Shown here piece by piece: positions 48,895 to 57,268 of a DNA stretch of 64,000 nt. A program made the translations under genes and the position numbers. The stretch spans positions 60,315 to 124,314 of the forward strand of contig CAYYMM010000001.1 of NCBI GenBank assembly GCA_964472395.1, read 5' to 3'. Positions within the stretch are counted from its first letter, which is position 1; each line of letters opens with the position of its first letter. The notes under the pieces are model-generated. The model did no database searches. It worked only from the letters and a program-made list of their open reading frames with translations, and was not told the DNA's origin. The DNA comes from CALFER01 sp964472395 (GTDB lineage Bacteria; CSSED10-310; CALFER01).

Positions 48895-49854
48895 TCAGCG
48901 GAATTGTGATTGCGATTCTGCGTATGCCCGGCGGCACCGGGTCAGGATTTCGAGACATTTGTCGGCAGGAAGGCCGGTGACGGCCTGAATGTCGGAAGAC
49001 GTTGCAGCGAGCAATCGCTGTGGTGAGAAAATGCCGACTTCGAGCAGGGTTTGGACCATCCAACCTTCCACTCCGGGAGCGACAACGAGCGACAGGATCA
49101 GAGAATGAGATGTGGCTTCGGGATCCATCACGTCGAGAGTCGAAGCGTGATGCGTGGATCGCGGCAGAAGCCTGGCCAGTTGATCGAAGGATTGCAGTAG
49201 TTGGATCCGATCGATCGGTCGGACTACCGAAGCACTCATCGTGGCTTCAAGTTGCGACTCCATCCCGCAAAACGCCTGATGCAAACTCCGAAATCCCATG
49301 GTATCTGCCGATCGACGCAGGGGTCGGATCGACGCGAGAAGTGCTTCGACAAGCTTGATGTTGGTATTGCCTGAAATCAGAGCTCGGAATCCAACGACGA
49401 TCGGATCGAGATATCCGTCGAGAATCTGGAAGAACAACTCGTTCAAAATCTTCTGATCATCCGCTTCATACTCGGTTCCATACACCGCATCGCCTTCTCG
49501 ATACTCGGAAAAAATATCGACATCATCGAAATCCTCGAGGATTTTCTCCATGTCCACCGCAGGCGCTCCCGGTGTCCCGGACTCACGGGCATTTCCAGAA
49601 TCTCCATCGGTTAATTGCGCGATTGAATGTTCGAACTGCTCGAGAGAGGCAAGCAATTTTAGCAGCTCGACAACCGGTTGCGACATTTTCCTGGATTTCA
49701 TCTTCCGTCTGATCTGGTCGAAATCAATCTCCTCAGAAAAAAATCTCAAGGCAATCTCCTCCAGTGATTCGATGAATCGGTTGATCAGCAAATCGAATTC
49801 CGGTCGGGAGTCCGTTTTGTTCATATGTTCCATCCATGGTGCTGAGCGGTTCAT
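48895..49854 (-). CDS. Hpt-like protein with C-terminal helix-hairpin-helix-like region
   Basis: About 319 residues from ATG 49854; ATG 49824 is an alternative, and the TTG at 49893 lies at or before the predicted transcript start. The middle (about 160-240) resembles a histidine phosphotransfer bundle (LVEALLASIRPLRRSADTMGFRSLHQAFCGMESQLE), but the His is replaced by Arg. An acidic linker precedes it (EKILEDFDDVDIFSEYREGD). The C-terminus (QTLLEVGIFSPQRLLAATSSDIQAVTGLPADKCLEIL) is a helix-hairpin-helix-like pair. It probably binds a receiver or kinase without passing phosphate. First gene of the MglA operon, behind a sigma-54 promoter. Confidence 0.65.
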   Translation of the reverse strand: MNRSAPWMEHMNKTDSRPEFDLLINRFIESLEEIALRFFSEEIDFDQIRRKMKSRKMSQPVVELLKLLASLEQFEHSIAQLTDGDSGNARESGTPGAPAVDMEKILEDFDDVDIFSEYREGDAVYGTEYEADDQKILNELFFQILDGYLDPIVVGFRALISGNTNIKLVEALLASIRPLRRSADTMGFRSLHQAFCGMESQLEATMSASVVRPIDRIQLLQSFDQLARLLPRSTHHASTLDVMDPEATSHSLILSLVVAPGVEGWMVQTLLEVGIFSPQRLLAATSSDIQAVTGLPADKCLEILTRCRRAYAESQSQFR

Positions 49855-49904
49855 CACACCGTGTTCGAGACGCACGCGACGCACTCGATCCAACTCACTT
49901 CATT

Positions 49905-49921
49905 TGCAAATGTCATTCCAC
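49905..49921 (-). promoter_or_regulatory. Sigma-54 promoter of the MglA operon
   Basis: On the minus strand GTGGAATGACATTTGCA has TGG and TTGCA with exact GG-N10-GC spacing (10 of 13). Expected transcript start near 49894. Confidence 0.68.
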
Positions 49922-50010
49922 TCGAATGTCTGTCCGAATATCACAGTGCCGACGCCCAAGCGCCCATCATCCCAATGTGACAATGGATGGAGCGATCGTC
50001 CTGGAGATCC

Positions 50011-50038
50011 ATTTTGACTATGTTGAATCATTTTGACT
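50011..50038. promoter_or_regulatory. Candidate activator sites (direct repeat)
   Basis: ATTTTGACT occurs twice, at 50011-50019 and 50030-50038, between the divergent sigma-54 promoters at 49905 and 50103 and 65-92 bases upstream of the latter. TCATTTTGA also occurs in the candidate site at 39451-39478. Confidence 0.35.
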
Positions 50039-50102
50039 GGGTCGATGCCGGACCGACTGCGCCATCACGGAGCAGATGCGTGAAAAAGACCGATCCTCCC
50101 GA

Positions 50103-50119
50103 TTGGTATGTGGATTGCT
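50103..50119 (+). promoter_or_regulatory. Sigma-54 promoter of the PAS/GAF kinase operon
   Basis: TTGGTATGTGGATTGCT matches 11 of 13 consensus positions with exact GG-N10-GC spacing. Expected transcript start near 50131, about 38 bases before ATG 50169. Confidence 0.8.
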
Positions 50120-50168
50120 TGATATTGTCAGGGGGACTCTGCGAATTGAGACCGGGGGTTTTTGAAAC

Positions 50169-52604
50169 ATGACTCGGAATGCAGTCAAGGTGATTCTGAT
50201 CAGTTCGAACCATGAAATCATCCAGAGGTTCCTGGAGGGGAGTTCGGATCTGCGAATCGATCTGGAGGTGACCCCTGTGCCTCCCACCATCGAACAGGTC
50301 GATACCGGAGAGTCCATTCGATTGGTGTTCTGGGATATCGATCCGTTTCATTTTCCCGACGATGAGCAGATCCGGCACTTTCGACGGATCGGGGAATCGT
50401 CAGTGATTGCGATCGTCGATTCGTCGCTCGATCAGATCCTCATTAAAAGCGGTCTGTTCAATCGTATTCTGGTCAAACCCATCGATGTCAGGGACATATC
50501 CACGATCATCCGGGCGGAATCGCAAATCGTTGAGCAGATTAATTACCAGAAAATCATGTCCTTCTACCGACAGATTTTCGATAGTCTCCAGGAAACCGTC
50601 GTGATCATAGACGAAAACTACAGGATCGTCCGAAACAACCGATCGCTGCTTCTGATGCGGGGACTCGAACAGGACAAGATTAGCACACAGGCATATCGGG
50701 ATGTTCTGAATGAAACCTGTCATCAGGCCATGTTTCGAAGGAAATCGCCTTGTCACATGCATGGTGATCAGTGCCCGATGATGTTTCTGAAAAAAGGGTA
50801 CGCACACTTCCAGTCGACACTGCATGTTCAGGATCGTTTTTTCCACGCAGAGATGACCCGAGTGGATGATCACGAAACCGGGAAGCAGTATTTTGTCGAA
50901 ACAATTCGAGATATTACCGAACAGAAACAAGCCGAAGATGCGCTTCGATTCCAGATGGCATTCGAAGAGGCACTCGATCAGATCAGTTCGTGCATGCTGA
51001 AGTCCACTCCCGAGAATCTCCAGCTGCATTGCGAATCCGCCTTTCAGTCCATCGCCAAACTTATCCGAGCCGAACACCTCTACTTCATTCAGCCATCCGA
51101 GATCTTTGATCAATGGTTTGTTCTGTTCGAGTGGCTCAATCCTGCCTGCTCGCCGTTCTATTCGCATTCCAAAACGTCCATGACCGAACTTCCCGACTGG
51201 CCTTTGGTTCAAGATACACTCTTTACTCGAAAAGAAATCGTCTTCTTTCAAGATATCCAATCGATTCCGAGCGAGTCGATTCCGGATTACTTCCACGCTC
51301 ATGGTATACAATCCATCGCGCTGATACCCGTCAAACATCAGTCCGGATTACACGGGATCATCGGCTTTGAATCGATTGGCCACGCATTCTCGGTTTCCGG
51401 TAATCCGGTTCACCTCCTGCGATTGCTTGGCGAAGTCGTCGGTAATGGCCTCGACCGCGCATTTTTCGAGGCGGCACTCAGGCGGAGCGAGGAACGATAT
51501 CGGCGAATGACCGAGAATGCTCCCGATATGATTCTGAGATTCAACGTAGATGGCATTCTGGATTATGTAAATCCAGCAGTTGAGCGCATTTTGGGACATT
51601 CACGGGACCGGATGATTCAGACCAACGTTTACGATCACATTACGTCAGAATCGCGCGAAAAACTCAGAAAACACCTCACCACAATATCCGGAATGAGTTA
51701 CTTATGGCTTGAAATCGATTGCGTTCATTCAACCGGCACCACGTTCCCCTGTCGTATGAGCCTGACCATTGACAGAGACGAGTCGGGGAGAGTCGTTGCG
51801 GTTGAAGCGATTGTAACGGACCTGCACGAATACAAACAGATGGAAAAGGAAAAAGAACAGCTTCAGGCCCGCTTGTTTCAATCTCAGAAAATGGAAGCTA
51901 TCGGAAATCTTGCGGCCGGAGTCGCTCACGAAATCAATAACCCCATCGGCGTCATCCTGGGTTTCTCCGAGTACCTGCTCGATTCTCTGGACCCCACTGA
52001 CCCGATTCGCGAAACACTGGAGATGATCAACGCCGAATCGATCCGGATAAAGGATATTGTCGGCAAGATGATGGATTTCGCTCGAATGGAGAAAACGGAG
52101 TTCAAACCATCGAACTTCAATCGAATCGTTCGCGAAAGCTTAAAACTGATGAAACATAAGATATCACAGCGGCATATCCGCATCTATCTCGATCTCGAAG
52201 AACCGGACCCCATCATTTCAGGGCACGAAAACGCACTGAAGCAGGTTATGCTGAATCTGATCATCAATGCGATTGAAGCCATTCCCGTCGAGTCCAATGG
52301 AACAATCAGCCTCAGCTCCAAACGTCTGGGGGATCAGCAGATTCTGTTCACTATTTCAGATTCCGGTGTCGGAATTGCCCCGGATCACCTGAATCTGATT
52401 TTTGAGCCGTTTCATACCACCAAAGAAAAAGGCACCGGCCTCGGACTGCCCATTACGGCATCGATCATTCGCGAGCACCGCGGAACGATCGATGTTGACA
52501 GCGTTCCGGGGAAAGGTACCACGTTCAGGATTGTGCTTCCGACCGATGCGAAAGCCAGATCGAAGCATTCCGGTTTCCCGGATAGAAAAGGAGTCCCGAG
52601 ATGA
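50169..52604 (+). CDS. Soluble hybrid-type sensor kinase: receiver-like, PAS, GAF, PAS, HisKA, HATPase
   Basis: 811 residues without membrane helices. Residues about 8-115 look like a receiver with phosphoacceptor in LVFWDIDPF and Lys in ILVKPIDV, but the N-terminal acidic pair is missing (VILISSNHE). Then PAS (about 125-255), GAF-like (about 265-435), PAS (about 440-560), H-box GVAHEINNPIGVILGFSEYL (His about 586), N-box KQVMLNLIINAIEAI, G1 DSGVGI and G2 GTGLGLPI. The kinase core is intact. It overlaps the next gene by four bases (ATGA) and has a sigma-54 promoter. It probably phosphorylates the REC-DUF4388 protein encoded next. Confidence 0.88.
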   Translation: MTRNAVKVILISSNHEIIQRFLEGSSDLRIDLEVTPVPPTIEQVDTGESIRLVFWDIDPFHFPDDEQIRHFRRIGESSVIAIVDSSLDQILIKSGLFNRILVKPIDVRDISTIIRAESQIVEQINYQKIMSFYRQIFDSLQETVVIIDENYRIVRNNRSLLLMRGLEQDKISTQAYRDVLNETCHQAMFRRKSPCHMHGDQCPMMFLKKGYAHFQSTLHVQDRFFHAEMTRVDDHETGKQYFVETIRDITEQKQAEDALRFQMAFEEALDQISSCMLKSTPENLQLHCESAFQSIAKLIRAEHLYFIQPSEIFDQWFVLFEWLNPACSPFYSHSKTSMTELPDWPLVQDTLFTRKEIVFFQDIQSIPSESIPDYFHAHGIQSIALIPVKHQSGLHGIIGFESIGHAFSVSGNPVHLLRLLGEVVGNGLDRAFFEAALRRSEERYRRMTENAPDMILRFNVDGILDYVNPAVERILGHSRDRMIQTNVYDHITSESREKLRKHLTTISGMSYLWLEIDCVHSTGTTFPCRMSLTIDRDESGRVVAVEAIVTDLHEYKQMEKEKEQLQARLFQSQKMEAIGNLAAGVAHEINNPIGVILGFSEYLLDSLDPTDPIRETLEMINAESIRIKDIVGKMMDFARMEKTEFKPSNFNRIVRESLKLMKHKISQRHIRIYLDLEEPDPIISGHENALKQVMLNLIINAIEAIPVESNGTISLSSKRLGDQQILFTISDSGVGIAPDHLNLIFEPFHTTKEKGTGLGLPITASIIREHRGTIDVDSVPGKGTTFRIVLPTDAKARSKHSGFPDRKGVPR

Positions 52605-54073
52605 TGAATCAATCGCAGGATCGACAATCGGAGCGGATCGTTATCCTGTTTGTCGAGGACGAACCGAATATGCTGCAGCTTTTCAATAAAGTGTTCAGCG
52701 AAAAAGGGTATCAGGTGCTGACGGCATCGAACGGTATTCGCGGCCTCGAAGCCATGATGAACACGATGCCGGATCTGATCGTATCGGATATCATGATGCC
52801 GGAAATGGATGGGATTTCATTTTTCAAGGAAGTGAAGGAACGATATGGTGAAGCTCGGCCGGTGTTCATTTTCCTGACGGCTAAGGTGGACGAGAACGAT
52901 ATCATCAATGGCCTGACTCTCGGGGCCGACGACTATCTCACCAAACCGGTTTCGATCAGGCAACTTCAGTTGAAAGTCGAGGCCTTTTCGAACCGGTTGC
53001 AGTCCCATCGTGCACAAGTCTCCTCCGGCCTGATCGGAAGTCTCAAAGACCAGAGCATCGCAGACATCATCCAATTCCTCGAAATTTCCAAACATACCGG
53101 TGTTCTGTCTGTACAGATGAAGGGGAAAGCCGCTACCATGAATCTCAAGGACGGTAAGATTCTCTCGGCTGAGTTTCCTCCCTTGACAGGTGCAGAGGCG
53201 ATCTATGCCATGATTGCCCTTCAGGACGGAACGTTCCGATTTGAACCAAAACCGGATATCGATGCGACCGAACGAATCGAGGCCAGCAGCTATGCGCTCA
53301 TCTTGGAAGGGTTGAAACGAATTGACGAGATCGGTCGGGATCAGATCCTGCAGAAAGTGACGGATACTCCGATGGCTTTTATCCCGGAGCCTGAAGATTT
53401 ATCCATGGAAGATGATATCACGACGGAAATTCATCAAACGAAGCGGCTCATGAAAGTCAAACCCCGATCAACGCTGCAACCGAAACCAATTCCCGAATGG
53501 ATGCATCGGGGACTTCTGGAAGTCATCGCCTCGCATTGCAGCGAAATCGAACCGGATCAGATCGAGTTTTCAAGACTGATGCTGGACCGGTTCGAACAGG
53601 AAATGAGAACAACCGATTCCCGGCTGACATTGATTATGGTGGCAGACGATACGCGGTTGGAGGAGCTGGTAGGGACGATGTCCGGAGTTTCCTCCCAAGC
53701 GGGCAAGCAGGAAAGCAGTTATTCCCGAATACGGTTCACTATTCCTGATGATCTCAACATCCAGTTGATCGGCATACCGGCCGAGTCCCTCCTTTCGCAG
53801 AGCGCTATTCAGAACCTTGCGGGAGATAACCCACTCGTCATCCTGCATTCCCCAAAACAGTTCTCCGCCATTCTTGAAAAACTGAATACAATTGGGACGC
53901 GAGCGTATGTGGTCGTTTCGAGTGAAGATGACGAGAATGTCCGGGTGGAAGCATCAACGTATGACATCATGTACGAAGTCGTTACAGGTCGGTTCTCGAC
54001 CTGGCTTTCATCTCTGCTGACCATGAAGAAGATCTTTATCGCCTTTGCCGTGCTGGCCGATCGAGTCAAATGA
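52601..54073 (+). CDS. Response regulator with DUF4388 (PATAN-like) domain and unknown C-terminal domain
   Basis: 490 residues from ATG 52601, seven bases after AGGAG. Receiver (about 13-130): LFVEDEPN, phosphoacceptor in LIVSDIMMPEMDG, FLTAK, YLTKPVSI. DUF4388 (about 143-240): GSLKDQSIADIIQFLEISKHTGVLSV, MNLKDGKILSAEF, AIYAMIALQDGTFRFEP. The last 190 residues have alternating strands and helices (LTLIMVADDT, NIQLIGIPAES, PLVILHSPK) of no family I recognise. DUF4388 regulators occur with type IV pilus and gliding systems. Its last 66 bases overlap the convergent kinase gene at 54008. Confidence 0.85.
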   Translation: MMNQSQDRQSERIVILFVEDEPNMLQLFNKVFSEKGYQVLTASNGIRGLEAMMNTMPDLIVSDIMMPEMDGISFFKEVKERYGEARPVFIFLTAKVDENDIINGLTLGADDYLTKPVSIRQLQLKVEAFSNRLQSHRAQVSSGLIGSLKDQSIADIIQFLEISKHTGVLSVQMKGKAATMNLKDGKILSAEFPPLTGAEAIYAMIALQDGTFRFEPKPDIDATERIEASSYALILEGLKRIDEIGRDQILQKVTDTPMAFIPEPEDLSMEDDITTEIHQTKRLMKVKPRSTLQPKPIPEWMHRGLLEVIASHCSEIEPDQIEFSRLMLDRFEQEMRTTDSRLTLIMVADDTRLEELVGTMSGVSSQAGKQESSYSRIRFTIPDDLNIQLIGIPAESLLSQSAIQNLAGDNPLVILHSPKQFSAILEKLNTIGTRAYVVVSSEDDENVRVEASTYDIMYEVVTGRFSTWLSSLLTMKKIFIAFAVLADRVK

Positions 54074-55681
54074 ATCCAGGCTGGCTCCGTTGATCGGCAA
54101 GTTAACCAAGAAGGTGCTGCCCTTATTCGGCGCTGTTCGCACAGATATCGTTCCTCCGAGTTTTGAAACGGCCTTGCGAACAATCGCCAGGCCCATCCCG
54201 CTCCCCTCGAACTCTGTCTGTGGATTCAGGCGTTCAAAGGCATCGAAAATCCTCGGTACAAATCGTTCATGAATCCCAATCCCGTTGTCTTTGACAGAAA
54301 TCACGATTCGGGTTTCCGATGGTTTTTTCCAAGATATGACGACTTTCTTCTGAGCATTCCGATTGAACTTGATCGCGTTCTGAATCAGATTGCAGAAAAT
54401 CTGGATCAGTAGAATGCGTTCCGATCGGAAATCCGGCCACTGATTCGGGAGGGTGAAGGTCACATCAGGCTTTTCGATCGAGTCAATGATGGACTGGAAA
54501 AGAGCGCCGAGATCGATCGATTCACTGTGCATGCGATACTGCCCGACCTTCGACAATTCGAGAATAGACTCGACCATCCGGCGAGATTCGTTGATCGAGC
54601 GGTTCATCTCGTTGAAGTAATGGAGCGCTTTGTCAGAGAGATCTTTCGGGAGCTCTTCCCGAAAGAAGATGGCGTAGTTGCGGATGGCGCGAAGGGGGTT
54701 TTTGAGTTCGTGCGAGACGGCATACGAGTAGCGGGTCAGCTCTTCGTTGAGAGTTTCCAGTTCTGCGGCTTTCTGGGACAGAAGCCGATTGGCATTGGTG
54801 AGCTGTTCTTCCGCCTCGATTTTTTCGGAGATGTCACGGATGGCGGAAACAATCGTCATTTCGTTTTGGATGTGAATGGTATTGGATAGCACTTCGACCC
54901 AGATCGGCGATCCATCAGCCCTTCGGTCCCGGATCTTGCAGATACGAGGTTCATTAGGGAGTGGGATCGAATTTTTTCGCGTGAGAAATACCGTTCGATC
55001 CAGAGGGTGAATGAAATCGATGACCGGTTTCCCGATCACTGGATCCTTCTCCTTATACCCGTGCAAAGTCAGCCAGGTCGAGTTGACGTCGATGATCAGC
55101 CCTTTTTGGACGAGACTCAGGGCTTCGAGTGTTTCTGAAAACAGAACCCGATACCGTTCTTCACTTTCCAGCAATGCCGCTTCTGCTCTTCTTCGCGCAC
55201 TGATGTCACGTGTGATGCCGATGATTCCGATCGGTTGGTCCGATTCATCCAGATCAAAAATCGCCGTGACCTCACACCGAATTGTGTGGCCTTTCGCGTG
55301 AGGAATGTCCAACTCGAATTGTAGCGGAACGTGGACGGTATCCGGATCACGTTGAGCGTTCTTCAGTCGCTCGTTCAAGATCCCCCGGATTGTCTCGAGG
55401 GAACTCGCAGGAAGACTCTGAAAAAGCGGTAGCTCGACGAGATCATCAGGATGAATACCCCTCTGCAGCAACACGGATGGACTGATGTAGGTTCGGTTTA
55501 GATCCAGATCCAGGGCCCAGAACACATCCGGAATGTTTTTCTCTATCAATTCAAATAGATGGTGCTTCGGTGCCATGGCGTTGACCAGCTCCTGAAGCGC
55601 TTCGATCTGGCGCTGCTGCGAGCGCACTTTAGAGGATGCCGCGTCATGTCGGGCTGTTTTCCGAGTATTTGCCATTCTCAA
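54008..55681 (-). CDS. Soluble PAS-PAS sensor histidine kinase
   Basis: 557 residues; TTG 55681 has GGAG six bases upstream, ATG 55675 is the alternative. Two PAS domains (about 42-165 and 170-285), each followed by the PAC-type segment GIIGITRDIS or IVSAIRDIS. Coiled coil (about 285-315). H-box AVSHELKNPLRAIRNY, N-box IFCNLIQNAIKFN, G1 DNGIGI and G2 GSGMGLAI, of the phytochrome-type kinase subfamily. No membrane segment. Its 3' end overlaps the convergent REC-DUF4388 gene by 66 bases in another frame. Partner unknown, possibly one of the receiver-only proteins. Confidence 0.88.
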   Translation of the reverse strand: MRMANTRKTARHDAASSKVRSQQRQIEALQELVNAMAPKHHLFELIEKNIPDVFWALDLDLNRTYISPSVLLQRGIHPDDLVELPLFQSLPASSLETIRGILNERLKNAQRDPDTVHVPLQFELDIPHAKGHTIRCEVTAIFDLDESDQPIGIIGITRDISARRRAEAALLESEERYRVLFSETLEALSLVQKGLIIDVNSTWLTLHGYKEKDPVIGKPVIDFIHPLDRTVFLTRKNSIPLPNEPRICKIRDRRADGSPIWVEVLSNTIHIQNEMTIVSAIRDISEKIEAEEQLTNANRLLSQKAAELETLNEELTRYSYAVSHELKNPLRAIRNYAIFFREELPKDLSDKALHYFNEMNRSINESRRMVESILELSKVGQYRMHSESIDLGALFQSIIDSIEKPDVTFTLPNQWPDFRSERILLIQIFCNLIQNAIKFNRNAQKKVVISWKKPSETRIVISVKDNGIGIHERFVPRIFDAFERLNPQTEFEGSGMGLAIVRKAVSKLGGTISVRTAPNKGSTFLVNLPINGASLDSFDSIGQHGKGDKDLLHGQQR

Positions 55682-55791
55682 CGATGACTCCCTCTTTTCA
55701 CGATCGGTGATATCGGATACATAGTATCAAGGCATCCGGTCGGAAAAACAACACCCTGACCGGTACTGCGGAATCAAGGAAGGAGTCAACG

Positions 55792-56574
55792 ATGGAATTC
55801 ATGGTGTGCGGATTCGGCGAAAAAGCGGAAGAGCAGTATCTGCCGACACTTGAAAAGCTGGGCGTCGGTCTGGAACTTCAGAGTTATGGATTGATCGGAT
55901 CGAAGTCCCCTGAAGCATGGGACTACCGATTGCAGCGGCATCGCGAAATCCGCCGTCGTTTTTCAGGCTCTCTCGCGATCCACGGGCCTTTCCTGGGGAT
56001 ATCCTACAATTTCGAGGATCATCTGTTGCGTTCAGCGGTTCGGCAGCGACTGGACATGACCTGGAACGTCGTGCAGGAGTTTCGCCCTCGGACGCTCGTT
56101 CTCCATAGCGCGTTCCAAGAGGAATCCATCCGCTTCAACTATCTCGAACAGTGGATGAAAGAAAATGCTGCGTTCTGGCAGGATGAGATCGAACGATATG
56201 CGGGGATCGGGACAACCGTCGTGCTCGAAAATGTCATGGAAGTGTCCCCGGAGTTCCAGATCGATCTGCATGACCGGATCGCACATCCGAATCTCAAACT
56301 GTGCATGGATGTCGGGCATGTCAACCTGAGTTCGCGGATCGAACCGGCCCGATGGATCCAGGCGTTCGGGCCTCGGTTGCACCACGTCCATCTGCATGAC
56401 AATCATGGCACACGTGACGAGCATCTCCCGATTGGAAAGGGGACGATCGCGTTTGATCCGATTTTTGCAGCCTTACGGGAATTCGCTCCGACTGTCACCG
56501 TGTCGCTCGAAATCAATGCGTCCGGGCCGGAGGTCGCCGAGAGTCTCGCGCTGGTCCTCCAAAAATACAGATAA
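55792..56574 (+). CDS. TIM-barrel sugar phosphate isomerase/epimerase family protein
   Basis: 260 residues of the AP-endonuclease-2-like (xylose isomerase-like) TIM barrel. Candidate metal ligands are visible on successive strands: LAIHGPF (His), LVLHSAF (His), VVLENVME (Glu), LCMDVGHVNL (Asp, His), HHVHLHDNHGTRDEHLPIGKGT (His/Asp cluster) and VSLEIN (Glu). Such enzymes isomerise or epimerise sugars or act as endonuclease IV; the short length fits the sugar group. AAGGAGT precedes ATG 55792. Monocistronic. Confidence 0.85.
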   Translation: MEFMVCGFGEKAEEQYLPTLEKLGVGLELQSYGLIGSKSPEAWDYRLQRHREIRRRFSGSLAIHGPFLGISYNFEDHLLRSAVRQRLDMTWNVVQEFRPRTLVLHSAFQEESIRFNYLEQWMKENAAFWQDEIERYAGIGTTVVLENVMEVSPEFQIDLHDRIAHPNLKLCMDVGHVNLSSRIEPARWIQAFGPRLHHVHLHDNHGTRDEHLPIGKGTIAFDPIFAALREFAPTVTVSLEINASGPEVAESLALVLQKYR

Positions 56575-56602
56575 AAAAAAAGCGCTCTCGCGGGAGAGCG
56601 CT
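56571..56602 (-). terminator. Terminator of the Cys/Met-rich protein gene
   Basis: A 9-bp stem (56581-56589 with 56594-56602, loop GCGG) is followed on the minus strand by a run of nine T (56580 to 56572). It lies 19 bases after the stop of the gene at 56621, between convergent genes. Confidence 0.9.
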
Positions 56603-56620
56603 GTCGGATCGTTGATTCGA

Positions 56621-57178
56621 CTACTTCTTGGCCGGAGCGTCCGCGGGTTTTTCAGCCGGTTTTTCGGATTCTTTCGTCATCGGGCATTCTTTCTTCTCGC
56701 CGTCTTTCATCATGGGGCATCCGGGTTTGTCGCCGTCTTTCTTGCAGCAGCTATCCATGCCACCCATCAGGCTCATCATCATGTGTGCGCGGGTCTGCAT
56801 GCAGTTGGTCATGTGTTTGCAGGCTTTTTCATTCATCGCCTTCTGCTGGGCAACCAACTCTTCGAGCAACTGGATGGTGGCTTTGCCGGCTTTGTCTTTT
56901 TTAGCGGCGGCGAGCAGCATGTCGAGGCGGGCGTTGGCTTCGTCGCTGTCTTTCTTGATGGCGTCACAGGTGTCCTGCATGCCCTTGCAGCAACTCTTCA
57001 TCATCTCGTCATGCGGGCCGGCCTTGCAAGCCGATGCGCATCCCGGCGCTTTCATTTCCTGCTTCGCAGCCTCGTCCGCGGGTTTGTCCGCAGCGGTCTG
57101 AGGCGTGTCGGCGGCGAATGCTACCGGGAGGCAGATCAGGGCGAAGGCCAGCGCGAACAGGGTGAATGTCTTCTTCAT
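56621..57178 (-). CDS. Secreted Cys/Met/Lys-rich protein, putative metal binder
   Basis: 185 residues. Signal peptide about 1-22 (end AFA). The mature protein has 11 Cys, many in pairs or near Met and His (CASAC, MMKSCCKGM, KHMTNCMQTRAHMMM, MDSCCKK, CPMMKDGEKKECPM) and long Lys/Asp/Glu-rich helical stretches. The C-terminus is a Pro-Ala-Lys tail. Cys-Met-His content suggests copper or another soft metal, but no known family is recognised. GGAGA precedes the ATG. Monocistronic, with a strong terminator. Confidence 0.75.
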   Translation of the reverse strand: MKKTFTLFALAFALICLPVAFAADTPQTAADKPADEAAKQEMKAPGCASACKAGPHDEMMKSCCKGMQDTCDAIKKDSDEANARLDMLLAAAKKDKAGKATIQLLEELVAQQKAMNEKACKHMTNCMQTRAHMMMSLMGGMDSCCKKDGDKPGCPMMKDGEKKECPMTKESEKPAEKPADAPAKK

Positions 57179-57268
57179 CAGGTTTCTCCTTCAATGAGCG
57201 TTTAGGTGGCGTGTCGAACACGCGTTTGAGCATACTACACACGAGAACCGAAAATGATCCCGAAATTG

